Assembly: GCA_037042915.1 (NCBI GenBank)
Contig: CM073200.1
Span: 1-64,000, forward strand
Reading direction: 5' to 3'
DNA length: 64,000 bases
From: Auricularia sp. M13
Lineage: Eukaryota; Basidiomycota; Agaricomycetes; Auriculariales; Auriculariaceae
Shown: positions 1 to 9,480 of the stretch, piece by piece
How positions within the stretch are numbered: position 1 is the first letter of the stretch
How the letters are laid out: every line of letters begins with the position of its first letter
The notes under the pieces: model-generated
Database searches by the model: none
The model's input: only the letters and a program-made list of their open reading frames with translations
What the model was told of the DNA's origin: nothing
Position numbers and translations under genes: made by a program

Positions 1-1
1 C

Positions 2-1003
2 GACCGCATGGACTCGGCCGTCACGGGGCTCGTCACGATTCCCTGCTCGCATACCTTCCACTGCACCTGCCTCAGCAAGTGGGGCGACAGCCGCTGCCCG
101 GTCTGCCGGTACTCGCAAAACCTGCTCGCGGCGCAGAAGAGCCCGCAGGCGGCTCCGCAGAGCACGATGTCGGCGTGCTCGGACTGCTCGACGACGACGA
201 ATCTGTGGATCTGCCTCATCTGCGGCAACGTGGGCTGCGGGCGCTACGGCCGCGGGCACGCGCAGGCGCACTTCAACCTCACGACGCACCTGTACGCGCT
301 GGAGCTCGAGACGCAGCGCGTGTGGGACTACGCGGGCGACGGCTACGTGCACCGGCTCATCCAGAACCGCGCAGACGGCAAGGTCGTCGAGCTGCCCTCC
401 TCGGCGTCGCTCGCCGCTGGTCCTGGCGGCCCCGGTCCAGCAGACGCCCACGCCGCCGACAAGATCGAGGCAATTGGCCTCGAGTACTCGTACCTCCTGA
501 CCTCGCAGCTCGACTCGCAGCGCGCGTACTACGAGGAGCAGGCGAACGAACTGCGGGAACAGCTGCGCGAGGCTCACGTACGTGCCGAAGCTCTCGCGCG
601 CGAGTACGAGGAGCGGCGCCGCGCGGACGACGAGCGTCGGAAGGAGGAGGAGGAGCACATACAGCAGTACGAGCGGGACAAGGCGCGCGCGGAGAAGAAG
701 GCTGAGCGACTTGCCGAGCTCGCGCGCAAGCTCGATCAAGAGCTTAAGGAAGAGCGCGCCGTCAGCGAAGGCCTCTTGCGCAACGTATCGGCAATGAAGG
801 CCAAGGCGGACCAGGCGGACGCTGAACGCGAGGACCTTAACCGGCGCGTTAATGATCTTCAAGAACAACTGCGAGACGTTATGTTTTTCCTGGAAGCACG
901 GACGAAGATCGAGGAGGGTGCTGGTGTCGAGGCCGAAGCCGCAGGAGGCAGCGTGCAACTGCCTCCAACACCAACACCCAAAAAGAAGAAGGGCAAGAAA
1001 TAA
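2..1003 (+). CDS. BRAP2/Etp1-like RING and UBP-type zinc finger ubiquitin ligase, 5' truncated by window edge
   Basis: The frame is open from the first base, so this is the 3' part of a longer gene. Seen in the protein: the second half of a RING-H2 finger (CSHTFHCTCLSKW, then CPVC), a UBP-type zinc finger (CSDCSTTTNLWICLICG, CGRYGRG, HAQAHFNLTTH), a long charged coiled coil rich in Glu, Arg and Ala, and a Lys-rich tail. That order is the BRAP2 (human BRCA1-associated protein) / yeast Etp1 architecture, which normally begins with an RRM-like domain lost off the left edge. Family role: cytoplasmic E3 ligase that binds the free ubiquitin C-terminus. In animals it modulates Ras/MAPK signalling and in yeast the ethanol response. 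No intron is needed in the visible part. The stop is followed by a short 3' region shared with the convergent cytochrome c1 gene. Confidence 0.9.
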   Translation, partial: DRMDSAVTGLVTIPCSHTFHCTCLSKWGDSRCPVCRYSQNLLAAQKSPQAAPQSTMSACSDCSTTTNLWICLICGNVGCGRYGRGHAQAHFNLTTHLYALELETQRVWDYAGDGYVHRLIQNRADGKVVELPSSASLAAGPGGPGPADAHAADKIEAIGLEYSYLLTSQLDSQRAYYEEQANELREQLREAHVRAEALAREYEERRRADDERRKEEEEHIQQYERDKARAEKKAERLAELARKLDQELKEERAVSEGLLRNVSAMKAKADQADAEREDLNRRVNDLQEQLRDVMFFLEARTKIEEGAGVEAEAAGGSVQLPPTPTPKKKKGKK

Positions 1004-1331
1004 GCAACAAGCTGTATTCACCATGTCGTATATCTCACATTGTATTGTTATTCTGCATATTTCTCCAAATCTATGATTCTGAATAAATCGGACTTCTTGA
1101 ACTACAGCATCGACGACCCTACTTCCTGAACCTCACCCACCAATGAATCTATCTCGTCGACTTGTCCATCGAAGGGGTAGGAACCGACAAGCCGTTTGGG
1201 AATAAAGTATTGCATCGTATAAAAAATAGTAGAAGCAACGTAATTTTATTGGAGAACTGTTTACAAGGAAGCGCGAGCTCGTGCAACGAGTCCAGCATAC
1301 GTCAGCGCGACGCTGAACGATGCGTCGCTCT
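1004..1331. other. Convergent 3' intergenic region
   Basis: Spacer between the stop of the BRAP2-like gene (plus strand) and the stop of cytochrome c1 (minus strand). It is more AT-rich than the flanking exons and holds AATAAA-like strings (for example near 1082 and, on the minus strand, near 1205). It is most likely the two 3' UTRs and polyadenylation signals. No coding potential recognised. Confidence 0.6.
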
Positions 1332-2539
1332 CTAATGCTTGGGCGCAGCGTCGCGCGGTGGGTTATAAACTGCCGGAAAGCGTCAGTGAACAACAATAAT
1401 GCCGACATGCTTCGGTAAGGCTGACCTAGTTTTCTGGTCTTGACGCCCGACCACTTGAACCTCTTCGTGTACACGGAGAGGGCGATGAGGGTGGAAAAGA
1501 TGATGACGGCCTTGATACCGATCTGCTTGCGCTCGTCGTGCTCGGGCTCGGCGGCCCAGTTGAGGAAGGAGACGACGTCCTTGGCCATCTGGCTCGTCGT
1601 GGCGGGCGTGCCGTCGTCGTACTCGACGAGGCCGTCGAACAGCACGCGGGCCATGGAGATGGCGCCGCCGGGGAAGTACGGGTTGTAGTTCATGCCCTCG
1701 CGGATCTCGACGCCCGCGGGCGGGTCGACGTAGCCGGTTAGCAGCGAGAAGATGTAGTCCGCGCCGCCGTGGCGCGCCTTGACGATGAGCGAGAGGTCCG
1801 GCGGGAGCGCGCCGCCGTTCGACGCGCGCGCGGCCTCCTCGTTCGGGTACGGCGGCGGCATGTAGTCCGCGAGCTTGCCCGGGCGCTGGAACATCTCGCC
1901 CTGGTCGTTCGGCCCGTCGGTATACTCAACCTCCTCCGCCATCGCCTTGACCTCGTCCACCGTATGGCTCACACCGACCATGTTGCGCCAGGCGATGCGG
2001 TCCAGCGAGTGGCACGACGAGCATACCTCGCGGTAGACCTGGTAGCCACGGCGGATGCTACGCGCAAGGATGAGAACCTTTCAGTGAGTATTGAGGACGA
2101 TTCCACGGACCTGGCATGATCAAAGCTGTCGAACCAGCCCTTGTGTGGCCACGGGTACGCGGCGGGGTGGAGACCCTCGTCCGCCATGTTGGCGCTCACG
2201 TCGCCAATGAACGGCAGCGTGCCATACAGGTGAGTATACCACGCAATCGAGCCGACCGAGGCGAGGGTCGCGACCGCGGCCGATGTTCGCGACGCAAGCC
2301 ACGACTGCGCGTCATTCAGCCATCCGTTCTACTCTGAATAAATGCTAGCAGCACACACCTCGGCCTGCTGGGCGGAGGACGAAGCGGTGGACGAGCTCAG
2401 GCGCGCCTGCTGCAACTATACGTCAGTTTCGAGCGAAACGTGGGCGTCGAAAACGCACAAAGGTTGCGCGACCCGCAGTCCTGAGGGCAGAGGGCTTTAC
2501 AAAGCCCCTGCCCACAGCGGACACAGGGAGCCTCAGCAT
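1332..2539 (-). CDS. CYT1: Cytochrome c1, haem protein of mitochondrial complex III
   Basis: Five exons joined by hand. Exon 1 (ATG at 2539) encodes a basic mitochondrial presequence beginning [12 protein letters not shown]. Exon 3 gives [20 protein letters not shown]. Exon 4 holds the covalent haem motif CSSCH ([17 protein letters not shown]) and the C-terminal membrane anchor ([16 protein letters not shown]). A 56-nt intron at 1370-1425 is followed by a last exon encoding [12 protein letters not shown], typical of the fungal c1 C-terminus. Family role: it carries electrons from the Rieske protein to cytochrome c in the ubiquinol-cytochrome c reductase of the inner membrane. It would be imported and anchored with its haem domain facing the intermembrane space. 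All hallmark parts are present and intact. Confidence 0.95.
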
Positions 2540-2935
2540 GGCGAGCGACGCTCTACAATAGTTGGAAGGAAATTCAAGTTTGCGGTGATTTCGTTCGGGC
2601 AAAGCCGGGTCGCTCCCCTCCAGCCAATCGCGTTCATGAGTTGACATGACACCTTCAAAGGAATCCTCGTCTACTCAGTGGTGCATGCCATTCGCAGAAA
2701 AGGAATCTCAGTAACTTTCATAATCAAGCAAGACTTCAGGCATGTCGGAACGTGTTTAGGAGAAGGCGTCGGAGCGTGAAGCATTGGTACAAATGGGCAG
2801 GACAGGACAGAACGAGGAGCCAAGGACCAGGATTCGTCTTGTGTGACACTTGTAGCAGGGAACGATACGGAGGAATAAAACGTGGTCGAAGCCAATGCAC
2901 CCGCGTGCCGATGGCTCCCATTTCGCTTTCCGCGG
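2540..2935. other. Intergenic region upstream of CYT1
   Basis: About 400 bp between the CYT1 start codon and the stop of the CYSTM gene; both genes are on the minus strand. It should contain the CYT1 promoter and the CYSTM 3' UTR. I see no conserved coding sequence and no clear repeat. Confidence 0.5.
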
Positions 2936-3680
2936 CTACAACAAGCATTCGCAGAGCTCTGCAAGGACAGAAGCCAGTCAGCTCAGGGCAATGAGACGAG
3001 ACCAAGTATCTACGCACCCTCCGCGCAGCAGCACAAGCAACACTGGACGAGACAAAAATGAGCATGCCGAATAAATGCGCGGTGCAAAAAAGGCGCCGAG
3101 AGGCGATGAGAGAAAAGAAGGACTCACGCCGGCCAAGCTGGATATAACAGCACGCGTGAGCCAATCGTCCCGGCCGACATTTACAAAAGGCACGCACCAA
3201 GCCATACACGTGCCGCCGCCGCCGCCGCTGTCCTTCTGCGGGGCCTGCTGACTGCACACGCGTCAGCGGCAAGCCACTAGGGCCGCAGATTATAATGTAG
3301 ACGCACACGTAGATTGTCTGTGGCTGGGGCTGGGGCTGGTAGTAATCTGGGACGCGGACATCAGCTGCCAAGCACAATTGGCATCGTGCCACTCAGCACG
3401 CACGGCCAGGTTGTTGATAAGCCTGCTCAGGCGGCGGGGGATAGTAGCCCTTGTCCTACAATCCGTATTACGCTCCCATCGACGGCAAACGAGCACACTT
3501 ACACCCTGCGGCGGCGGGCCTCCTGCGCAAGGTCAGCACGCTGCACAATCGCTGCCAGAGCCAGACTCGGCACGCACCCTGCGGCGGGGGGTAGTATCCG
3601 CCCTGGGGCGGCGGGCCACCGTACTGAGGCTGGCCGTACCCGCCCTGCGGGCCCTGGTTGTAGTAGTCGTTCGCGGACAT
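2936..3680 (-). CDS. Small CYSTM-family protein: Pro/Gln/Tyr-rich N-terminus and cysteine-rich membrane tail
   Basis: Spliced from eight exons to about 110 residues. The N-terminus (ATG at 3680) is a low-complexity Gly/Pro/Gln/Tyr stretch (MSANDYYNQGPQGG, then repeats of PPPQG and YYPPP). A polyglycine linker leads to the C-terminus GTCMACLAG-CCLCCCAEELCECLL, which is the cysteine-rich transmembrane CYSTM motif. Exon 2 is only 20 nt and exon 6 only 10 nt (codes LAG). Donors used include GTGCGT, GTAAGT and GTGAGT, and every junction keeps frame. Family role: short tail-anchored or palmitoylated membrane proteins tied to stress tolerance in fungi and plants. Function here is inferred only from the tail. 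The 745-bp locus codes for so little protein that automatic gene callers would probably miss it. Confidence 0.75.
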
Positions 3681-4028
3681 GAGTGTGCGTGAGGGAGGGG
3701 AAGAACTCGTCGGATCGGAGTTATAAGCTCGTCAGGGGACCGCCGGCACAGTCCTCGGTCGCCCCGGTCCACGACCGATGACCAGACCCGCAGGCTGCCG
3801 AACGATCCCGCGCATCGCCTGGCGCAGCAATGCTTCCCACCTCTGGCTTCCTCTGGTCTCCGGGACTGTCTGTAGTGCAGTAACCGAACTACCCACAGTG
3901 ACGGAGCAGGAATTGCGAACGAGAATCGTGGAAAGAACACTGGATTATGCATTGAACGGAAGAGCGAAGGTCAGAGTCCCAAAACACAATAATCAAGCAG
4001 AAGTGAAGATGCATCGTGAGTACTATAG
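3681..4028. other. Intergenic region upstream of the CYSTM gene
   Basis: About 350 bp between the CYSTM start codon and the stop codon of the sorting nexin gene, both on the minus strand. It presumably holds the CYSTM promoter and the nexin 3' UTR. The open frame seen here on the plus strand has no recognisable protein features and I treat it as chance. Confidence 0.5.
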
Positions 4029-6175
4029 CTACGAGTTCGTACGGCCCATAGAAGGCGCCCCGGAGCCTGAAGGTGCTTTGTCTGAGGCACTGCTGGTCGG
4101 TGGCAGGTTTGGATGCGGCTCGATGTTGTCGACCTCCTTCTTCACCTCTTCCCAGGCTTCTAGGTTCTGCATAGCACGGAAACCGTCAATCATTGTGCAC
4201 CTATAAGGCTATGGGTGCCGAAGCTCACCTGCTTGCACCAATCCCTGTGCATGCGCGCCATGGCAATTGCCATCTCGCGCAGGTCGGCTACCTTTTGTCG
4301 CTGGAAGCGATCTAGGTCGGCCTGGATGGTCTGAGAGCAGTACTTCAAGTCCTGTGCGCTGAGCTGCAGCGCATCCTCTAGCTAAGCGCGACGTCAGTTC
4401 GGATGTGCGACGCAAATAGCCACCCCACACACACCTGACCGATCGTCTCGCGCGTCTTGGTGATGTTGTTCCTGCGCGCCGTCTCGGGATCCACGTCCAT
4501 CATGGTGTGCAACGAGTAGCTCAGCGCGCTTAACAAGCCCGAGCCCCCAACACCGCCAGTGCCAGTGGCACGCCGACGCGGCGAGGACATGGGCGACACC
4601 AGCTCCGGCTGACGCTGCGGCAGACCCTCCACACTCCCATTCCCATGCCCCTCTCCGTTCTCGCCGCCCTCTCCCTCCGCAGCGGCGCCAAAGACGCCAT
4701 TAATCTGACTGCGACTGGGCCGAGAGAGCGCCTCGCGCAATCGCTGTGCTTCCGCCTCGCTCCGCTCGAGATCCTCGAGCACGTCCTTCTTGCTCTCGAG
4801 CTGCTCAATGGTCATCTCATACTGCACATGCTTCTGGTGCCGGAACGCCAACAGCTTGCGGATGATAGAGGCGAACTGCGAATACTCCTGCAGCGGCTCT
4901 GCCCAGCGTTGCTCGAATTCTTGCAACTATCACGCAGAGAGCACCGTCAGCCCGCGTCAACACAGCATTGCGAGAGCGCATACCAGCTGCGTGGTCGCAA
5001 GATAAGTTGCGTCGACGGCCTGGCCGGTCTTCTCGATGGTAGAGGCGGTAGCGCCCGCCTCGGACAAACTGAAGCCGTTGAGGACCCCGCCGAGCTCAGC
5101 ATGGTCATTGCCGAACTCTGAAAATACCAGTTGGCGTCATTTATAGAATCGGTATGGCAAACGTACCCGACCACCGCTTCATCGTTCGTCGCGAGACTTT
5201 CTCCAGGGGTCCGCTCATGTGGCTCGCGAACTTGTTCGTGAAGGCCTCAGAGTCGAGGAAGCGCTGGTCGGGATTACGGAGCGACTGTGCGGGGGACGGG
5301 TGAGGCAAAGCTTGGTAGCCAGGTGGAGGGTTGGGGTCGACGGGGTGGTGCGGCGGGGCCTTGAGAATGTCCTTCGGTATCGTAGACACAGGCGGCGAGT
5401 GCAGGACCTCAGACTGCGTAATCCGAGTTGAGCATAAGTGCACTGAAGGTGAAGATCATTGCGCACCCAGGAGACCTCTCCGTCCAGAAAGCGGTGGAAG
5501 GTGTGGTCCGTTGAAAGGATGGGATGGCGGGCAATGCGGTTGAGGAACGTCTGGAGCATGCGTTTCCTGCGCGCGATCATGGCCGCGTCTTCCTTCGCCT
5601 TGGCCTGTTTGACGGCGTAATCGCTCAGGCTCTGCTTAGACGGGATGGGCGGGATGATGAAGGTCGGGTACATCTTGACCAGGGCATTGCGCAGCGACTC
5701 GAACTCGGAGTATCGTCTGCGTGCGACGTTCGTCTGGATGCACGGTGGTTAGAGCATACTGGACGGCCGGCAAGCAGGCGACCGCACCCCAGTCTTGATG
5801 ACATAGACGATATACGTGCCCGACGAGCCTTCCGCCGTCTTCTGCGCATCGACAATCTGAAGCATGCAGCGGCCGCAGCGTCAGCCCGGGTGATAACGAA
5901 ACCCAAAGGAACGCGCGCACCAGGATCTCCGCGTCATCCTCCAGGTGCAGGTAGCGGTCCCTGGAGCAGCAGAAGTCCGTGCGCTGCTTCAAGTTGGACG
6001 CAAAGTCGGCCGGCGCGGTGGGGAACGAGGCTGCCTTGGCGGGCAACGGCGGTAAGCTCTGCTGCGTCGGCGTGGACGGCGACGACGGCTCTGCGGGCTC
6101 GGCGCGCTGGAACGTGACGGGCTCGCTGTCTATCTCCGTCCGGAACGGGTTCGCGTCGTCCTCGAAGCTGGCCAT
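4029..6175 (-). CDS. SNX41: Sorting nexin Snx41/Atg20-type (PX domain plus BAR-like coiled coil)
   Basis: Eight exons. The first (ATG at 6175) begins MASFEDDANPFRTE. Exons 2-3 build the PX domain with the phosphoinositide-binding RRRYSEFESLRNALV and the PPxxP-like loop FIIPPIPSKQSL. Exon 4 has RFLDSEAFTNKFASH, and exons 5-8 a long BAR-type helical region (EKTGQAVDATYLATTQL, QRWAEPLQEYSQFASIIRKL) interrupted by a Gly/Ser-rich insert, ending MGRTNS. This order and wording match fungal Snx41/Atg20 proteins. Family role: binding PI3P on endosomes and the pre-autophagosomal structure, acting with Snx4/Atg24 in cargo retrieval and selective autophagy. The gene lies just downstream of a transposon-like element, which does not reach its exons. 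Confidence 0.88.
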
Positions 6176-6419
6176 GTCGAGTCGATGCTGAGCGCTGGAC
6201 GACGGCGAAAGAGCGCTGACCTCAACTCCGACCGCTCGGCTTCCACTTGCGATCATCTTCAGGTGCACGGGCAGTGCAACTGCATGACCCAAACCCAAGC
6301 TAAGCCTCGAAGCGTCCTTTAACTCTGTGCCTGGGGTTGCGGATAACTTGACGACTTCAAACTGGGGCTTCCATGAGCCGGTGGCTATCTTCAGCGTATT
6401 CTCGATCTCCTTCTGGATT

Positions 6420-6427
6420 ACCTGCAT
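6420..6427. repeat. Left 8-bp target site duplication of the hAT element
   Basis: ACCTGCAT directly abuts the left terminal inverted repeat and is repeated exactly at the right end. Confidence 0.88.
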
Positions 6428-7117
6428 TAGGGCTCCGTAAGAAAGTCCAGAGGGCCGGTGAGTAAGTGGTATATAAACCAGCTCACCAGCCGCTCGGTAA
6501 GTAAGTAAGTACATATGTAAGTAACTGTAACTAACTCTCGGGCAACAAGCGACTCTATATGCGGTACAGGGACCTTTTGCCTCATTCCCGCGGTCGTTCA
6601 GGTGTTCATAAACCTTTCATCGCGATGAAAATAGATAGCAGTGTTGGTGACGCCGACTGGTGGCCCAAAACACTGCTTGGAGTTGCTCATCCAACGATGT
6701 GAGCCCCCATCGCAAATGTTCTCACGCTTTGTTCAGTGAGTAAAGGAATAGCACCTACAGTCCTTAACTTGATCTGAAGTTCATCTTAGGTCTTGCTAGC
6801 TTCGATGGCGCGGGAAATATGTTCCATTTGGATCACAGGCTTGGCAAAAACATTTGTATCCCTGTTCGAAGGTGAGGGTGAGAGAAAAATCCGTCTGGAG
6901 AGCTCAAAATTACCTTGTACAGTCACAATGGCCGGTTTTCAGCGGATATGAACGCCTCTTGGACCTCCCCAGCGCTAGGTTGGGTGAGAGTTACTGGGAG
7001 TTATTTACACTTTCTTACATGCGGTTTCGCGGCCTCTGGTAAGTAACTGTTACTAACTAGTAAGTAACTCGTTTATATACATCGGTTAGTAACTCGAGAC
7101 TTACTTACGGAGCCCTA
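6428..7117. mobile_element. Non-autonomous hAT-type element (large MITE), 690 bp
   Basis: The ends are inverted repeats. The left end reads TAGGGCTCCGTAAGAAAGTC and the reverse complement of the right end reads TAGGGCTCCGTAAGTAAGTC (19 of 20 identical). Both ends are flanked by the same 8 bp, ACCTGCAT, at 6420-6427 and 7118-7125. An 8-bp duplication with short TIRs starting TAGGG/CAGGG is the hallmark of the hAT superfamily. Subterminal zones are full of GTAAGTAACT-like repeats, as expected of transposase-binding sites: 6517-6536 and 7039-7058 are near-identical 20-mers. No transposase-like frame lies inside; the longest ORF is about 62 codons. The near-perfect TIR and perfect TSD suggest recent insertion. 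It ends 20 bp before the start codon of the APH-family gene. Confidence 0.88.
6502..7070. repeat. Subterminal GTAAGTAACT-type repeats of the hAT element
   Basis: Clusters near 6497-6536 and 7039-7105 contain repeated TAAG/TAAC units. The 20-mers at 6517-6536 and 7039-7058 differ at one base and lie in the same orientation. Their position just inside the ends fits subterminal transposase-binding arrays of hAT elements. The element's interior between the clusters has no feature I recognise. Confidence 0.6.
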
Positions 7118-7125
7118 ACCTGCAT
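7118..7125. repeat. Right 8-bp target site duplication of the hAT element
   Basis: ACCTGCAT, an exact copy of 6420-6427, directly follows the right terminal inverted repeat. Confidence 0.88.
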
Positions 7126-7137
7126 AAACTATCCCAC

Positions 7138-8265
7138 ATGTCAAGCCAGACTGACAGTGCCAATGCGTCTGACTTGAGTTGGCTCGTGGATTCCGTTCCG
7201 AAGGTCGAGCCAGCTACGTCGAGTTCTTTGGCGACCACAACAGCAGACCCATGCTCGCGCATCTTGGATCCAGCCTCCACCTTGTCGCCATTCCAGCAAT
7301 TCTTGCGTCTCAAAGAATACGGAATTGAGCCTGATACGTATCCCGTCCGACAAGTTCGCCCAGCGTTCGTGCCCACCAACCCAATCCTCCTGACGCCGTC
7401 CATGCTGCCCGATTCCGACACCGTCACATTTCGCGATTCGTCGTACTTTGCCCAGCACGATTGTTTGCCCTCTCCCGCTGAGGTCCGTGTTGCCCAGACG
7501 AATCCTCGAACGTCGCATCCAGTCGCCTTTCCGTCCTTGGGACTTATGGTGAAATACGGCAGGGCGGCGAGCCTCGCAGAGGCGCAGACCATGTGGGCCG
7601 TGCGGCGCCTACTGTCCGACTACGTGCCCGTGCCAGAAGTGTACGGGTGGTGCACCGACGAAGCGACGGGCGAACTGTTTGTCTACATGGAGCTGGTATC
7701 CGGCGTGACCCTCGAAACAGCCTGGCCTCTTCTGACCGAACCCCAACGCCTTCATGTTTGCACGCAGCTGCGGGGCATGCTCGCCAGTTTGCGGCGCTTA
7801 CAGCAAGACCCCGCCGACAAGTTTCTGGGCAACATTCGGTGTGGCCCCTTGGCAGACTGCCTCTTCATCCACGACGTCCTCAAACCGGCAGGTCCTTTCA
7901 GCGACGTGGCCTCGTTCCTTGACCATTATGCTTTGAAATTATGGCAGGCGAGGCATGGCGCGGGGTACAGCGACGAGTACCGGGCCATGTTGCACGACGA
8001 AGCCGGCGTTGCGTTCTCGCACAATGATCTGAACTTGAGTAATATTCTGGTCACAGCACCTGGCGAGGACATGCCCCGCGTCACTGGCATCATCGATTGG
8101 CATCAGTCTGGCTGGATGCCAGACTATTGGGAGTCTTACAAAATGCGATGGACGAATGACGAGGGATGGGCTCAAAAGTATTTGCCGTTGATCTTGGACG
8201 ATCCGAATGAGAAGGACGATTACTGGTATTGGTTTGAATATACGCGCATGATGGGTCTTGCATAA
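7138..8265 (+). CDS. Fungal APH-family (aminoglycoside phosphotransferase-like) kinase
   Basis: Single-exon gene of 375 codons. The N-lobe has the strand LGLMVKYGRA with the likely ATP-binding Lys, a helix AEAQTMWAVRRLL, and the hinge VYMELVSGVTLE. The C-lobe has the catalytic loop FSHNDLNLSNILV (HxDxxxxN) and the metal-binding Asp in TGIIDWHQSGWMPDYWE. This is the large fungal APH domain family, whose members are mostly uncharacterised; real aminoglycoside resistance should not be assumed. The loop has HND where most members have HGD. The start codon lies 20 bp after the hAT element and 12 bp after its target duplication, so the promoter or 5' UTR must lie at least partly inside the element. 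An internal Met could also be the real start. Confidence 0.82.
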   Translation: MSSQTDSANASDLSWLVDSVPKVEPATSSSLATTTADPCSRILDPASTLSPFQQFLRLKEYGIEPDTYPVRQVRPAFVPTNPILLTPSMLPDSDTVTFRDSSYFAQHDCLPSPAEVRVAQTNPRTSHPVAFPSLGLMVKYGRAASLAEAQTMWAVRRLLSDYVPVPEVYGWCTDEATGELFVYMELVSGVTLETAWPLLTEPQRLHVCTQLRGMLASLRRLQQDPADKFLGNIRCGPLADCLFIHDVLKPAGPFSDVASFLDHYALKLWQARHGAGYSDEYRAMLHDEAGVAFSHNDLNLSNILVTAPGEDMPRVTGIIDWHQSGWMPDYWESYKMRWTNDEGWAQKYLPLILDDPNEKDDYWYWFEYTRMMGLA

Positions 8266-8564
8266 ATCCCTGTTCAAATGCAGTAGGTAGTAAACAGATA
8301 GACGCGATCGCCATCGCAGTGGTCCTGAACTCAACGGTGAGAAGACCAGCGCTACAAGACAGGCGGAAATCGCTGGATGCCCATGCTGAGTATCAGGAAC
8401 TCATAGCGCCGGAAAGGACGGGTGCACGGCGCCGCGCAACGATGTGAGGCTGGCGTGCGAAATAACCACTCCGAGCGTCTGACCGGTCATCGGCGCAGTC
8501 GGACCGACAGATAAATCCCAGATCCTGACTCGCGCCTAGTCTACCTCAGAGCGACGTTGAAAGT
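8266..8564. other. Intergenic region between APH and DJ-1 genes
   Basis: About 300 bp between two plus-strand genes; expected to hold one terminator and one promoter. No feature recognised. Confidence 0.5.
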
Positions 8565-9429
8565 ATGTCGCAACCACAGGTGCTCCGCATGGCCGTATGC
8601 CTCTTCGATGGCGTGCAGCTGCTCGATTACGCTGGCCCGATGGATCTCTTCGGCTTCCTGAACGCTACGAGACCCTTACACCCGAACGTCGCTCCCACCT
8701 CCCCGAAGTTCACACTCGACTTCACGTATGTCGGGCCTGTTGCGGAGGTACAGCCCACGAGCGGGCCCGCCGTCAGGTGCACCTCGACGTTCGCAGAGCT
8801 GTTGGAGAGCGGCAGGCAGTTCGATGTTTTGCTTGTGCCCGGTGGTATGCGCTCGCGCTGCCTGATAGCGTGACTTCTATATTCTCATTACAGGAGGGGG
8901 AACACGCCCCAACGTGATCTCGAAGGACTTCCTGCGCTTTATTGGGCAGCAAGTGCCGGCAGCGAAGTACGTGCTGTCGGTATGCACGGGGTCATGGGCC
9001 CTTGCGCAAGCGGGCGTGCTGGACGGACGGCGGGCGACAACGAACAAGTCCAGATTCACGGATGTCGTGGTGGGTCTACATGAGTGGTGATGCCGCCCCC
9101 CGACCACGCAACTAATGGAAGTCTTGCAGGAAGCAACCAGCAAGTCCATCCAGTGGGTTCCCAAGGCGCGGTGGGTGGTCGACGATCGATTCTGGACCGC
9201 GTCGGGCGTCACTGCCGGTATGTGCGAGGTCCCCTTTCCCAAGAAGCGTCGGTGCATGGGGATGCAGGCTGATTTCGGAAAAGGTATCGATATGGCGAGC
9301 GCATGGCTGGAGCATCTGGAAGGCCACGACGTCGCGTTGGCAGTGCGCGCCGTCGTAGAGTACAGCAAGCGCGAGCAGGACGACGACGAATGGGCCGAGT
9401 ACTGGGGCCTGACGGGCGCAAAGAACTAG
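8565..9429 (+). CDS. DJ-1/PfpI superfamily protein (class I glutamine amidotransferase-like)
   Basis: Four exons. Exon 1 (ATG at 8565) has VCLFDGVQLLDYAGPMDLFGF, the typical first strand and helix of PfpI-like proteins, and ends at VLLVPGG. Exon 2 carries the nucleophile elbow SVCTGSWALAQAG with the reactive Cys and ends RFTDVV. Exon 3 begins EATSKSIQWVPKARWVVDDRFWTASGVTAG, and a GTATGT intron inside an otherwise open frame is removed to reach the last exon (GIDMASAWLEHLEG). The overall form is close to fungal isonitrile hydratase/ThiJ-like proteins. Family roles include glyoxalase III, protease/chaperone and isonitrile hydratase activities, and the sequence does not decide among them. All core motifs are intact. 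Confidence 0.85.
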
Positions 9430-9480
9430 AAAAGCGACATCTGAGCAATGTATAACAGGAGCGCGAACGAAATCCCCTAC

